Below are positions 54,617-64,000 of a stretch of 64,000 bases of DNA, piece by piece; position 1 is the stretch's first letter; every line of letters starts with the position of its first letter. The notes beneath the pieces are model-generated. The model was given only the letters and a program-made list of their open reading frames with translations. It did not search any database and had not been told where the DNA came from. Source of the stretch: Rhypophila decipiens (taxonomy: Eukaryota; Ascomycota; Sordariomycetes; Sordariales; Naviculisporaceae). Position numbers and translations under genes: made by a program. The DNA lies in assembly GCA_033297075.1 (NCBI GenBank), contig MU858113.1:116164-180163 (forward strand). Direction: 5' to 3'.

Positions 54617-55726
54617 TCACGGACCTTGATCTTCGTCCTCCTGGTAGCTGTTTGTATCTGGCTCAGAGTAGTCATTGGGACCGAGATCCTCTCCTCGATT
54701 GTCGCTGGCTGTAGCCGGTATCGGCTGAGTCAAATAAGATTCCGACGGAGGCGATGATGCGGTTGTGGAATAAGTCGCCCTCGTTGACTTGGAGCTCCGG
54801 GAGTCCTTCGAGCTGTGCGACTTGGAGCCTTTGGACCTGTGGCCTTTGGTAGAATATTGTGGCCCTGAACGACTGGAGCTGCTCTTCGATTCCCGCTTTT
54901 GAGAGATTTTATCTGACCTGTGGGCTGTTCCAGCGAAGGACGATGGTTCCCCGTAGGATGACTGGCCGGCGTAATAGTCTTGCTGCTGGTAGGCGTAAGC
55001 GCCTTCCTCACCGCGTGGGGAGGATCCAATGTGATGTTGGTCGAGCTCGGATTCAAGTCTTTGGCCTGGATCCGCAACTTCAACAGTTGATGATCCCACG
55101 TAGGCTGACTGACCGGCATAATAGTCTTGCTGCTGGTAGGCGTAGGCGGCTTCCTCCCCGCGTGGGGAGGATCCAATGTGATGTTGGTCGAGCTCGGGTT
55201 CAAGTCTTTGGCCTGGACCTGCAACCTCAACAGTTGATGATTCCACGTAGGGTGACTGACCGGCGTAATAGTCTTGCTGCTGGTAGGCGTAGGCGGCTTC
55301 CTCACCGCGTGGGGAGGATCCAATGTGAAGTTGGTCGAGGCCGGATTCCAGTCTTTGACTTGGATCCGCAACTTCCACAGTCTGATATGCCTCCTCTGTT
55401 TCTGCCATTTGCTTTTCCAGTGCCTTAACGTGGGCCGAGTGTTGTTGGACAAACTCTTTCTCCCACTCTTCCCACTCATAGTGACTGGGCGGGCATCTAT
55501 ATTTCCTGTTGCCTTCCTTGTCTTCATGCTGCGGACGTGCTTCTCCCGACAATAACTCGGTACAAGTTATCCACTTCCCATGGCGACGGCAGAAGTAGGC
55601 TCCCTTCTGCCTGCTGCACTTCAGCCCTTTCCACTGGGAATATTCTTTCTTCCATTGCGCATATGCTTTGGAGTACTCTCTTGGTGTCTCGGGCCGAGGG
55701 AGATACTCCAAAGAGGGCCATGTGCT
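54617..55726 (-). CDS. Hypothetical protein with three 49-residue repeats; 5' end unresolved
   Basis: The minus-strand frame encodes at least 365 aa from about TWPSLEYLPRPE. It has no in-frame ATG, so a first exon is missing. Candidate acceptors include TCTGTTTCAG near 55736. The N-terminal part holds KCSRQKGAYFCRRHGKWITC, which could bind metal or form disulfides. Three near-identical units of 49 residues follow (motif HIGSSPRGEEAAYAYQQQDY), then a Ser/Lys-rich basic region and an acidic tail. No signal peptide is visible in the retained part. I do not recognise a family. The conserved in-frame repeats support coding. Confidence 0.6.
   Translation of the reverse strand, partial: STWPSLEYLPRPETPREYSKAYAQWKKEYSQWKGLKCSRQKGAYFCRRHGKWITCTELLSGEARPQHEDKEGNRKYRCPPSHYEWEEWEKEFVQQHSAHVKALEKQMAETEEAYQTVEVADPSQRLESGLDQLHIGSSPRGEEAAYAYQQQDYYAGQSPYVESSTVEVAGPGQRLEPELDQHHIGSSPRGEEAAYAYQQQDYYAGQSAYVGSSTVEVADPGQRLESELDQHHIGSSPRGEEGAYAYQQQDYYAGQSSYGEPSSFAGTAHRSDKISQKRESKSSSSRSGPQYSTKGHRSKGSKSHSSKDSRSSKSTRATYSTTASSPPSESYLTQPIPATASDNRGEDLGPNDYSEPDTNSYQEDEDQGP
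54941..55381. repeat. Coding minisatellite, three 147-bp units
   Basis: Three tandem units are spaced 147 bp apart (for example, TAGTCTTGCTGCTGGTAGGC recurs at 54975, 55122 and 55269). Each is an exact multiple of three, so the reading frame is preserved. Confidence 0.9.
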
Positions 55727-57246
55727 CAGGATGTCTGAAACAGACCAATGTACGTTGCACCCTGGCTGACCGTTGCCCGGCTAGATTCTATGCGTTAGCT
55801 TACTCGCCCGGTAAAGGCATCTTGTAGCTCCAAGGGTGTGATATGGACGGATATGTATGTACTAACCATTTTCGGAAATGGGCGATAACAGTGTCTATGA
55901 TGATCTCTTTGATTAGATATTCCGGTGTACTCCTCCAACAAAGGAGCTGTCTCAGTACTTCCAGTGATCAGCCAAAAGGTACGAGCATTGGTAGGCCGAC
56001 AATGGAAAGATGATGGATAGGATTTGACGTGTGATTTCCTCTTGCATGAACAGAAACAAGCAGAATCATTATTACGATGTTCCCCGTCCCTCCATCCCAT
56101 ATCCGGCTAAATATGACTCGAGGGGGGTCTGGGGCCATTTACGATCCGCTGTGGGTGGTTGCTTCTCAAGTTTAGTCCGTAAAGGATGCCCCAAGGATTC
56201 CTGTAATGGTGTGCTGGCACGGGAACCGAGGAACCCACGGTGGGGTGTTTGGTGCCTTCCCCAACCCAGCGGGCTGCCTTTTACGGCATTCGGTCGCGGC
56301 GCCATCTTTCGCCCTGAACTGAATGCTCTTTTCCACCAAGGAACTTCAGGTTCGATGTTGAGATGTACCCCACTTCTGCCCAACTCAGCCGCTACATGAC
56401 ACAGCACCCACGGGACTGGGACTGTCATGATCCCTTGGATAATGGAACCCGGCCTAGGCACTTTTTGTTCCGATGAGGCTCAATCTGTGCGCGATCTCAT
56501 CACTCGATCGACCCTGGTCCCAGTAGCAAAGGTTAAGGAGGTCCAAATCCAACATCCTTACTAATACAATAACAACAACACTAAGATCAACGACGGAAAC
56601 ACCTGTAAACCTAACTATCTTTACAACTATATAATAAATCAGCAAATTTTGTTTACGAAATAGGAATTTTAGATGGTTCCTACATAGTTTTAACATGCTT
56701 GTCGAAATTGATACAGTGTACGGTAAGAAAGGTCGTCGAGATAGTTCGAGAATGGTCTTATCGCAATCCTAGAAGCTTTTATGTGGGGCGGTTTTTTGTA
56801 TGGGATTTGGACCTCTTTGACACCACATGCACCGTCGTCACAGTTTTCTGCATAAGAAATCCATTTCTTGCAGATCTTGACCGCTTCGAAGCAATCTAAT
56901 CTCCTCAACTCCGCATGATTCGGCCAATCATCACTGCGGCGCTGGGCGACTCGGTGGTGGACCGCTGTACGCCACTACGCCCGGGCTGAGTTAGACGCCG
57001 AGAGACCTGCCGCCATGGCAGATTCGTGTTGAAGTGAAACAAGCAAAAATCGAAGCATGTGAAAGGAAAAAGGTGGTCAATTCCCTTCCTTCAAGTCCCG
57101 TGTTCACGGCAGCCTAACATACCTTTTCATCTTTGCTTTCTCCTCCAGAATACATTTTGGTCCAGTAACCTCGAACAATAACGCCCAGAAGGAGGAAGCT
57201 TCTCACATTCCACAACTGTTACCATAACCGTCGAACCGATAGCTAA
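55727..57246. other. Intergenic region
   Basis: No supportable gene. It may contain the missing first exon of the repeat protein gene and the promoter of the MFS-like gene. Confidence 0.4.
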
Positions 57247-59184
57247 ATGGCGGCGCCTTCGGAAGCAACTCCACTACTATCTCAAAACGCCGAGACATCG
57301 GCCGACGGCAGAGTGACCGTTGCACGATCGCGTCAACGCCCACTCCCGGAACGCGCATATGCTGTCTTGCCTAGGTTGCCTTCTTGCACAGAAGAAACCA
57401 AAATCTACATTATCATTTGGATCTCAACTTGTTTTGTTGCAGCTTCGGATCCACCCTTTAAAGCCTCGCTAACAGCCTTATACAAACATTTTCTCTGTTG
57501 TCAACAAGATGAGGCAAGGTGCCACAATGGACGGTTGTGCTACAGCGAGAATGGCGTGGATGGCGAACTGTCAACACTCTACCAATGGCAGTCTTGCTTC
57601 AACGCTGTGGGAGGTAACACAATCCTTTCACACATTGATATCAGCAACCAACAATCCCTGATTGGATGGAGATGGAGGGGAGACTAACACAGCACAGGCG
57701 TCTTTTCCCTCTGTATGTGGTACTGGCTCATATGGCCGTGGCAGGATAAAAACCCGTCGACAAGCCACTCGAATATGAACATGACCTGTCGCCTGGTCGT
57801 CAGCCAAACTGGAGTTTTCGCAGTCGAGGCGGTGAATGCCTGGGTCGCATATCGCGCCTCGAATAACGCAATCTCTCTCAGAAGCTTCAAGAACTGGGCC
57901 ATATTCGCGCCAACTGTGTCGTTCCTCATCGGGGGCGGCACGCAGGCATACTGGGCCTCCCGCGAGGTGATCATTTCGCACGTTGTGAGCCACAAAAACA
58001 CCGATTCCGCGTTATATCACCTTGGAGACAGGTTGGAATCTTTCTCCCTAACCCTCGTTCGAAACACGGATCACGTGCTGACACTTGCATGCAATGTCTA
58101 GACAAGCTGGGTTCGTCTTCTTACAAGTGGCTGCGGTCGCTTCAGCATATGCGAGCGGACGGACAAGCAACTTTTTTGTTTCTCACAATCCACAGTCCAC
58201 CATCCTTCGTCGTCAGATGGTACCACTGGCGGCTACCAACGTCGTCCATCAGCTCCAAACTCGCAGGGATGGCCCTGGCCCACCCATGGTACACTAATAA
58301 TCGCATTCATCCTTCTCTCCGGCATAGCAAGCAGGCCCCTGAGCAGTTCCGTCTCCTCCAACTTCGCTGTACTATACATTTCGCGCCGTCTCCACTTCAA
58401 CACCAGCGACGCCGTCCTCATGACCACCTTCGCCAACATCTTCCCGCCGCTTGTTCCCGTTATTGGCCCATGGATTGTCCAATACCTTTCGGTGATCTTG
58501 TTCCCACCAACCCCTTCTTCCGACCAACAAGCTCCATCCCTTACTGGCTCCTCAACAAGCTCAATAGCCACGCCGGTTAGCAGCTCATCCGTCTCGAGTC
58601 CTTCCTCTGCAGAATCCTCTCCGTCACTGCAACACCTCACAGAGCTAGCCAGCCAGGAGCAAAACCAAGGGCAAGCCGACGGTCAAGATCACGCCCGGGC
58701 CGGAAATGGACCTGGTTCCCCTACTCCAACTGATCCCGAGACCTTGTCGGCAGTCACAACCTCGCAAATAGCCAGCTCCCTGATATTCTTGGTGATTGCT
58801 ACCCTCGGCACAGGGCTAATGGCATTCTCTAACGTACTTCAACCGACCCTCACCCGGCCAGACTCCCACACCCTCGTCCAAACAGCCATATCTTTAATCT
58901 GCACAGGCGGATCCTACGCGCTGTTCACAGACCCTATTCTGGGAAAATGGAGCGCAGAGGACAAAAGGCCGGTGGTCTTTGTCCTGCAACAGATCATAAA
59001 CGCTTTTTTCACGAGCCTTGGGGCGTGGGTGCTCAATCAAGGATTTCAGAAAGAAGTAGAGGGTGATGGTCGCAATGGTGAAGGTGGACAGGTTGGTTGG
59101 ACCTATTTTGGTATTATGTTAGTTTGTCTGCTCGCAGGGGCATTTTTGGTCTCTGCTGCTGTGGTTTCTAGGAAGAGGGGGTAA
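57247..59184 (+). CDS. Divergent MFS-like multi-pass membrane protein
   Basis: A four-exon model (57247-57613, 57698-58031, 58102-58219, 58267-59184) closes in frame at 578 aa. Introns are 84, 70 and 47 bp; the last two have weaker splice signals (GTTGGA and GTACCA donors). The N-terminus has a di-leucine-like EATPLLS. Then come a TM with a Cys-rich loop (FLCCQQDEARCHNGRLCY), a TM with FLIGGGTQAYW typical of an MFS subgroup, an AAVASAYASG helix, and C-terminal helices with FVLQQIINAFF. A Ser/Pro-rich loop separates the later helices. Several MFS elements (a clear loop 2-3 motif, some helices) are missing or altered, so this may be a divergent transporter or a decaying copy. The substrate is unknown. 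Confidence 0.6.
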
Positions 59185-59460
59185 CAGGCGTCTTTGCTTG
59201 TTTCCTGGCATGCTCTTTTGTCTCCATTCCATGTTGACATTGTTAAGAGAGTGTTCCCACTGCCACTAACTCCTCACCAGCTACCGATGAAAGGCATCCT
59301 CCCCGAAGGATGTGAAGTCGCTCTCATGTGTACAGCTCTTTCAACTGAGAGGATCGTCTAAGGGGCAGTAGGTAGCTCTCAGCGATACCCTTCGTTATAT
59401 TTCCAATGCGCGTATCAAAGGCCTTACAACATGGTCCCAAGTAACATGTTGGACCGATAT

Positions 59461-61307
59461 CTACTCCAAAACCTCAAACCCAACCAAATCCGGCGCAGCT
59501 TGCCCGCTAAACGCCCCAAACACAACTTTATTTTCTCCTCCGGCCTTGAACCCGTCCACCTCGACGTGAAGTCTCCCACTCTCGTACCAGTTTCCACCAC
59601 TAATTGGGAACGTCCATCTCTTTGCAGGCCCGCCGTTCACAGCAATAGTCATGTTGCGCGTGTTGGTGCCCCCGCTCCAGGCGCTTCCTAGCGCCACGTC
59701 GTAGTTACAAAAGTCGATTGCTAGAAGCTTTTTAGTGGTAGCAGGTGTGCCGGTTCGGACGTTGCTGAATGTTATGGAGGTCGTCCCCGTGATGCCTGTT
59801 ATCTTTGATTGGGACGGGGCACACTGCCCTTTTGCGCAGGTTACCTTTGTGCCCCCTGTTGCGTTGGCTGTGGCAGCGTAGTATGTTCCCGTGGTTTTTG
59901 GGATGGACATGGCGTTGAAAGTGATGTTGGAGAGCACGAGGAGCTGTAGCTGATGCGCGGCCAACGAGGTAGTATAGTCGCCTGATATCCTTCCAACGTC
60001 GGTTGCTTTCCAGATATCCCGAGCGGTAGCGGATGCCACGCCGAGGACAGACGCGAGATTGAGCGTCACGGACTGGGGAGCGTTTCTCCAGTTCGCGAGA
60101 CCCACGACGAGGCGGTTTGAGGAGAGGTTCCCTGCCCAAATGTCATACTCTTCTATTGTGTATCGCCGGAGGAGTTGGGGTGCTTGGCCTAGTGAGTCTT
60201 GGTTGATGGCGATGACTTCTTTGTTTTTGAGGATGGACATGGATGCGGAAGCTGTGCTCCCTGTTGTAGGCATGCCGATTATGAGCGGGGATTTGTTGAT
60301 TGCCCACATGCCAAAGTGGAAGCGTTCTTCTTCGGTGGTTAGTTTGTTGAGGCCCACCCTGGGTTGGAAGTCAGGTGTCAGCACACATTGATCTCGATAT
60401 GAGCAGGGACGGCACTCTTACATCAACATGTCCATGTCGGGAAACGCGCCCGGTCTGACATATTTCCAGTACGGTACCACTTGGTTGGTGATGCGCCAGA
60501 TGCTGGGCCAGCCTGCCGTGATGTCATTGCTGATTCGGTATGAGTTGGCGATGGGAGGTGCCCTAATTTGAGACCCTAAAGGTTAGCAAGTCTTGGCCAC
60601 CCCGAAAGAAAGCACATGGCCACACTCACCACTGTCCAATATCCTGTCCACAGCCCCACTGGCAGACCTGATAAATGATGTCTCGCCAGGTCGAGTTGAG
60701 CGCGCTGGACATGTTCACAAAGCGCCTAGACGAGCCCGTCTCGGCCGAGTTGTAGTCGACCATGTTGGTGTTGGACGTGGAGTAGCAGTTGTCGTACTTT
60801 AACGAGTCGGCTCCCCAAGCAGCAAATGTCTGCGCATCGATGGCCTCGTACCCTGTCGCTCCTAGTTAGCTTAACCTTAACCCCAGCAGGTTTTTAGATT
60901 TGTTGAAAAGTGGACCTACCCAGCGAGGCAGGCTGGTCCGTGGAGCCGCACTGAAAATAGCCCCCTCCCGAGTACACGCCGCATTTCAATCCCAGGCCAT
61001 GTATGTAGTCGCAGAGAGCCTTGCCGCCCGAGGGAAACAAGGTTGCGTTCCAAACGAGCCGCTGCGACGAGTCACGGTGGTTGGCGTTCCAGCCGCAGTC
61101 GGTCGTCACGTACGTGTATCCGAGCTTGTCAAGCCCCTGGGTCACGAGGCCCTGGGCGTTGGTCTTCATAATCTGCTCTGACGGGTTGCATCCGTAGTTG
61201 TTGTAGCTGTTCCATCCCATCAGCGGCGTCATCGACCTGGTCGTTTTGCCATTGGCCAAGGTGGCCAGGGCGACGAATGCGGCAAGAACAGCAGCTGGTT
61301 GCGGCAT
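59461..61307 (-). CDS. Secreted alpha-galactosidase, GH27
   Basis: Four exons (60920-61307, 60630-60852, 60422-60562, 59461-60358) join in frame to 549 aa, with 67-, 67- and 63-bp introns. The signal peptide ends near LANG; the GH27 start TPLMGWNSYNNYGC follows. The catalytic nucleophile is Asp150 in LKYDNC; the acid/base region is PGAFPDMDML (Asp246/Asp248), then ERFHFGMWAINKSPLIIG. The C-terminal part after a beta-sandwich region (DFCNYDVALGSAW, RTGTPATTKKLLAIDFC) resembles a carbohydrate-binding CBM35-type module and ends DLVGFEVLE. It would release terminal alpha-galactose from oligosaccharides or galactomannan outside the cell. The start was placed at the Met that begins the signal peptide. 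Confidence 0.94.
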
Positions 61308-62608
61308 GTTGACCGTGACTTGCTGAAACACTTGCACTTTTGGGATAATGTGGGTTTCGAGTTGAGACTGAAGGTCACCGAACTATCGTTCTCTTATGTG
61401 TCGTCTGCCTGCGAATGTCACAGCCTGCAATTCCACATTTGTAAAGTCCCAGTGTGATATGGACGCGTGAAAGCTCGAGCGGATACGATTATTGATAAAT
61501 CCACGAATGATAATCAAGGTGGTTGTCATGCTCTGCGGCTTCTGCTTGCAGCTAGCCGATATGAAAAACATATTAATCGCATTAACCGCTCCACTGGGTT
61601 CAGTTACCGTGCCCATGTTGCACCGGGCTGATTAGATAATGTCAATTTCCCCCAACCCCATCGCCGCTGTCCATGAATACCGCGTTGATACCCCACGGAT
61701 AATACTCGCTCTTGAGCCTTAAACCACCGTAGTAGTGTACCGCAAGGACATGTAGTTTTGGTGGTTGACATGGGCATCGTCGTTCACCTAATATTGGAAA
61801 GTACTCAAGACACCCCCCAGGGGAGAAAAATAGTCAAGTACTGATGATTATATGGTAGATGTAATGTTTCGGAAGTGGGATTCTGGATGGAGGCAAAGTT
61901 ACAAAGTCGGGTCGAGCCTCATTTCAGATCGAAAGCCGATATTTCAAGTCTTCTCACGTAGCCAAGTGGATGTCACACAACATACGCATGATGTCAACAA
62001 CGTTGGGTTGTCCTGTGTCATGTAACACTCGGAAAGTACATCGAGAACTAATCTCGTGGATCGTATGTTGCCGGGGTATTTCCCGGAGGAAGAGCTTCAA
62101 GCGCCGGGCCAGACAAATAAACTTGCAGGTCCCGGCGTTGTCATTTCGACTTCTACCTTGACTTCTCCTTCATTCCCATTATCACCACTTTGTTATACAC
62201 TAGAGTCCTAAGACATTGTTAGGATAAGCGAATAAAATTCCATACGTAGATAACACAAGAGAATGGGTGTTATTTAAGGCATGCGGATGTGATTGGTCCT
62301 CATGTTCAAGTACGACGTAAAATACGTATTTTACCTGGTTCAATGACGAAACTGATCCACAGCAGCCAATCCGAAGTTGTACTTGATCAAAGTGGTGATG
62401 CACTTTTGCCCTGCGATTGCTTGGCATCCCAATCCTGTATTTTCGGGCGTGATGACATAATTTACCAAGATTCGATCAACGGGGACGAAATCACAGCTAT
62501 AACACCTTCTCCCCAGTCAGCTTCTCAGCAGACTGTATCGTCGCCAACTTTCTTCATTACATCGAGTTCCTGTCATCCCAATTGTTCAACGACGCTATTT
62601 TCTCCAAA
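61308..62608. other. Intergenic region
   Basis: Divergent upstream DNA of the alpha-galactosidase and the MARVEL-like gene. No gene is recognised. Confidence 0.4.
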
Positions 62609-63410
62609 ATGGGCCACCATACTACCACCACAACACCCGACGACAAGGCAGACCAGACTGGTCTCCTGACCCGCTTCGTGCCAAACCGCCTCAAGCATTC
62701 ATCCATCTACCGCTGGCTCCTCCGTCTGGCACGCGTTCTCCAACTGGCCTCAGCAACCGCCTCTCTCGCCATCTTCTCCTCTCGCGTCTACAAAGTATAT
62801 CGCCTCGTCAACTCGATCAAGACTCGGCGTGGTATCAACAATGAGACCGGCGCCGTCGAAGGCATTCTTGCCGCTGCCGTCCTCTACACCATTCTTGCCA
62901 CGCTGATGTCGCTGTCTCTCAAGGGCGGAGGAAAGCGCTGGCTCAGATGGTTGTGGGTATTGCTGGACCTGGCCTTTGTCGGAGCATTTATCGCTGTCGC
63001 TGTCTTGACGAGACCCAACGGGGGACAAGCCGGGCCGCGGCACTGCTATGGCAGCAGGGACGTGGCGGGTGAGAACAACGTGACGGGCGATATCGCCACC
63101 GGCGATGATACTTGTGACCTGCCCTGGGGGACGTTTGCCCTGGCCATCGCTTCGACGTAAGTCGAATCTACAGCATTGGATCCTTCTTTTTGATGCAATG
63201 GATACTGATTGGAGGGCCAAAAACAGGATTCTTCATGCCATCACGGCAGCCTTCCACGAGGTTAGACACCACTTTCGGAACAATAAGTATGGCCATGTGA
63301 ACGAGACGCCGATGGGCCTGAGTCAGGATTACACTACAGGACATAGAAATGGCTATACAGACGGAAGTGCAAGTGGGTATCCCAACAGGACACCCGGCGT
63401 TGCTGTTTAA
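62609..63410 (+). CDS. Four-TM MARVEL-like membrane protein
   Basis: Exons 62609-63156 and 63227-63410 are joined across a 70-bp intron (GTAAGT...AAACAG), giving 243 aa. Four hydrophobic segments (LLRLARVLQLASATASLAIF, GILAAAVLYTILATLMSLSL, WVLLDLAFVGAFIAVAVL, TFALAIASTILHAITAAF) and an RLARVLQ-type first helix resemble fungal MARVEL proteins, which associate with membrane domains. The loop between TM3 and TM4 has a Cys-x(n)-Cys pair and NVT glycosylation site. The Met at 62609 was chosen because the open frame before it starts without ATG. A second splice (63373-63474) would replace the last residues with an 85-residue hydrophilic tail ending at 63731, for 316 aa. Confidence 0.72.
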
Positions 63411-63731
63411 GAGAGGAATATTTCGCGACATGGATGCAAAGCATGAGGTTTCTCGCGACTTTATTGACACGAAGCCGCTGCGCTCCCTCTGGCCGTCGAG
63501 GCTGCCGAGGATGTTACCGTGGACGGGCAGCAAACACCAAAGGGCCCTAGAAGACTGGGCTACTTCAAGACTGGGCTACTTCGGGCCTTGGGAAGCGCAG
63601 CGTCGAGTGATGGTGTGGCGGATAACATGAAAGATGTCAGTGTCAGGACCAAGGGTCATGAGGAGTGGGGAAGGCAAACACTTGATCCCGCAGAGTTGGA
63701 CGATAACTTGAGGGAAGATTGTGAGGATTGA

Positions 63732-64000
63732 AGAGCATCCAGGGCCTGGACCTAGTATGGTAGTCCCTAGTATTCTAGTCCTAGTACAGCCAATTGTACT
63801 AGACTTCTAGTCTTAGTGACGGCGAGCGCCAAGAACCATACCACTCGGCCAAACCGTTCCTAAAAAGGAGCTCAAATTACAGAAGTTATCAGAACCTTCT
63901 GCAACTCAATGGTTATATACCCATTCAGCACACCGCCGTTACTACCCCCGGTTCGGTCCAGAGTTCGCCCCGAACTCGAACCCCCCCCTTTCACTCAGGG
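63732..64000. other. Right-edge intergenic DNA
   Basis: It contains CTAGT-rich sequence with a small hairpin (CTAGTACA...TGTACTAG near 63780-63802) and no gene. Confidence 0.4.

Noticed and set aside
56690..56908. Paired small frames on both strands
   Set aside because: The minus frame lacks an ATG and neither has a domain or splice context.
63810..63870. tRNA-like 5' half on the minus strand (GGTTTGGCCGAGTGGTATGG)
   Set aside because: It resembles the D-arm/A-box of a Leu or Ser tRNA, but no anticodon arm, T-arm or matching acceptor stem follows; at most a tRNA fragment.

Overview
The window looks like nuclear DNA of a filamentous ascomycete (Pezizomycotina, probably plant-associated). The evidence is short spliceosomal introns of roughly 50-190 bp with GTRNGT donors and CTAAC-like branch sites, a fungal highly reducing polyketide synthase, HET-domain and NACHT/ankyrin proteins, Ecp2-like (Hce2) secreted proteins, a DUF1996 protein and a secreted GH27 alpha-galactosidase. 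The species cannot be named from the sequence alone.

Layout. 0.75-8.45 kb: an intact single-exon highly reducing PKS (KS-AT-DH-MT-ER-KR-ACP) without obvious tailoring genes beside it. 9.2-11.6 kb: two tandemly duplicated Hce2 effector-like genes with matching promoters and 3' flanks. 12.2-12.5 kb: a TA-flanked inverted-repeat element (MITE-like) with a CAGT-rich core. 13.1-16.7 kb: an NmrA-like gene with an eroded nucleotide-binding motif and an amidase gene broken by a stop codon and a frameshift. 17.4-21.5 kb: a large, mostly disordered MIT-domain protein. About 5 kb without a supportable gene follows.

26.5-32.4 kb: an ACS-family (Dal5-like) transporter with a GC-AG intron, degenerate sequence, and a membrane-anchored cytochrome P450. 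33.6-43.4 kb: an allorecognition/innate-immunity type island. It holds a 1691-aa NLR-like protein (helical N-terminus, NACHT, ankyrin repeats, C-terminal SPRY), a convergent HET-domain gene whose N-terminus is frameshifted, an inverted-repeat element between them, and a short HET-like relic.

43.7-52.9 kb: a run of five predicted secreted proteins. They are a tandem cysteine-module protein, a Kex2-processed 10-cysteine protein, a DUF1996 protein, a 68-aa ShKT precursor and a secreted CYTH-like protein. An intron-containing tRNA-Glu(CUC) and a second small MITE lie among them. 54.6-63.7 kb: a protein with three 49-residue repeats, a divergent MFS-like transporter, the GH27 alpha-galactosidase and a four-TM MARVEL-like protein.

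The strongest themes are a probable self/non-self recognition island and a neighbouring block of small secreted cysteine-rich proteins, both in gene-sparse DNA with small inverted-repeat elements. Exon joins were deduced by hand from splice consensus and reading-frame closure; no database or transcript evidence was available.
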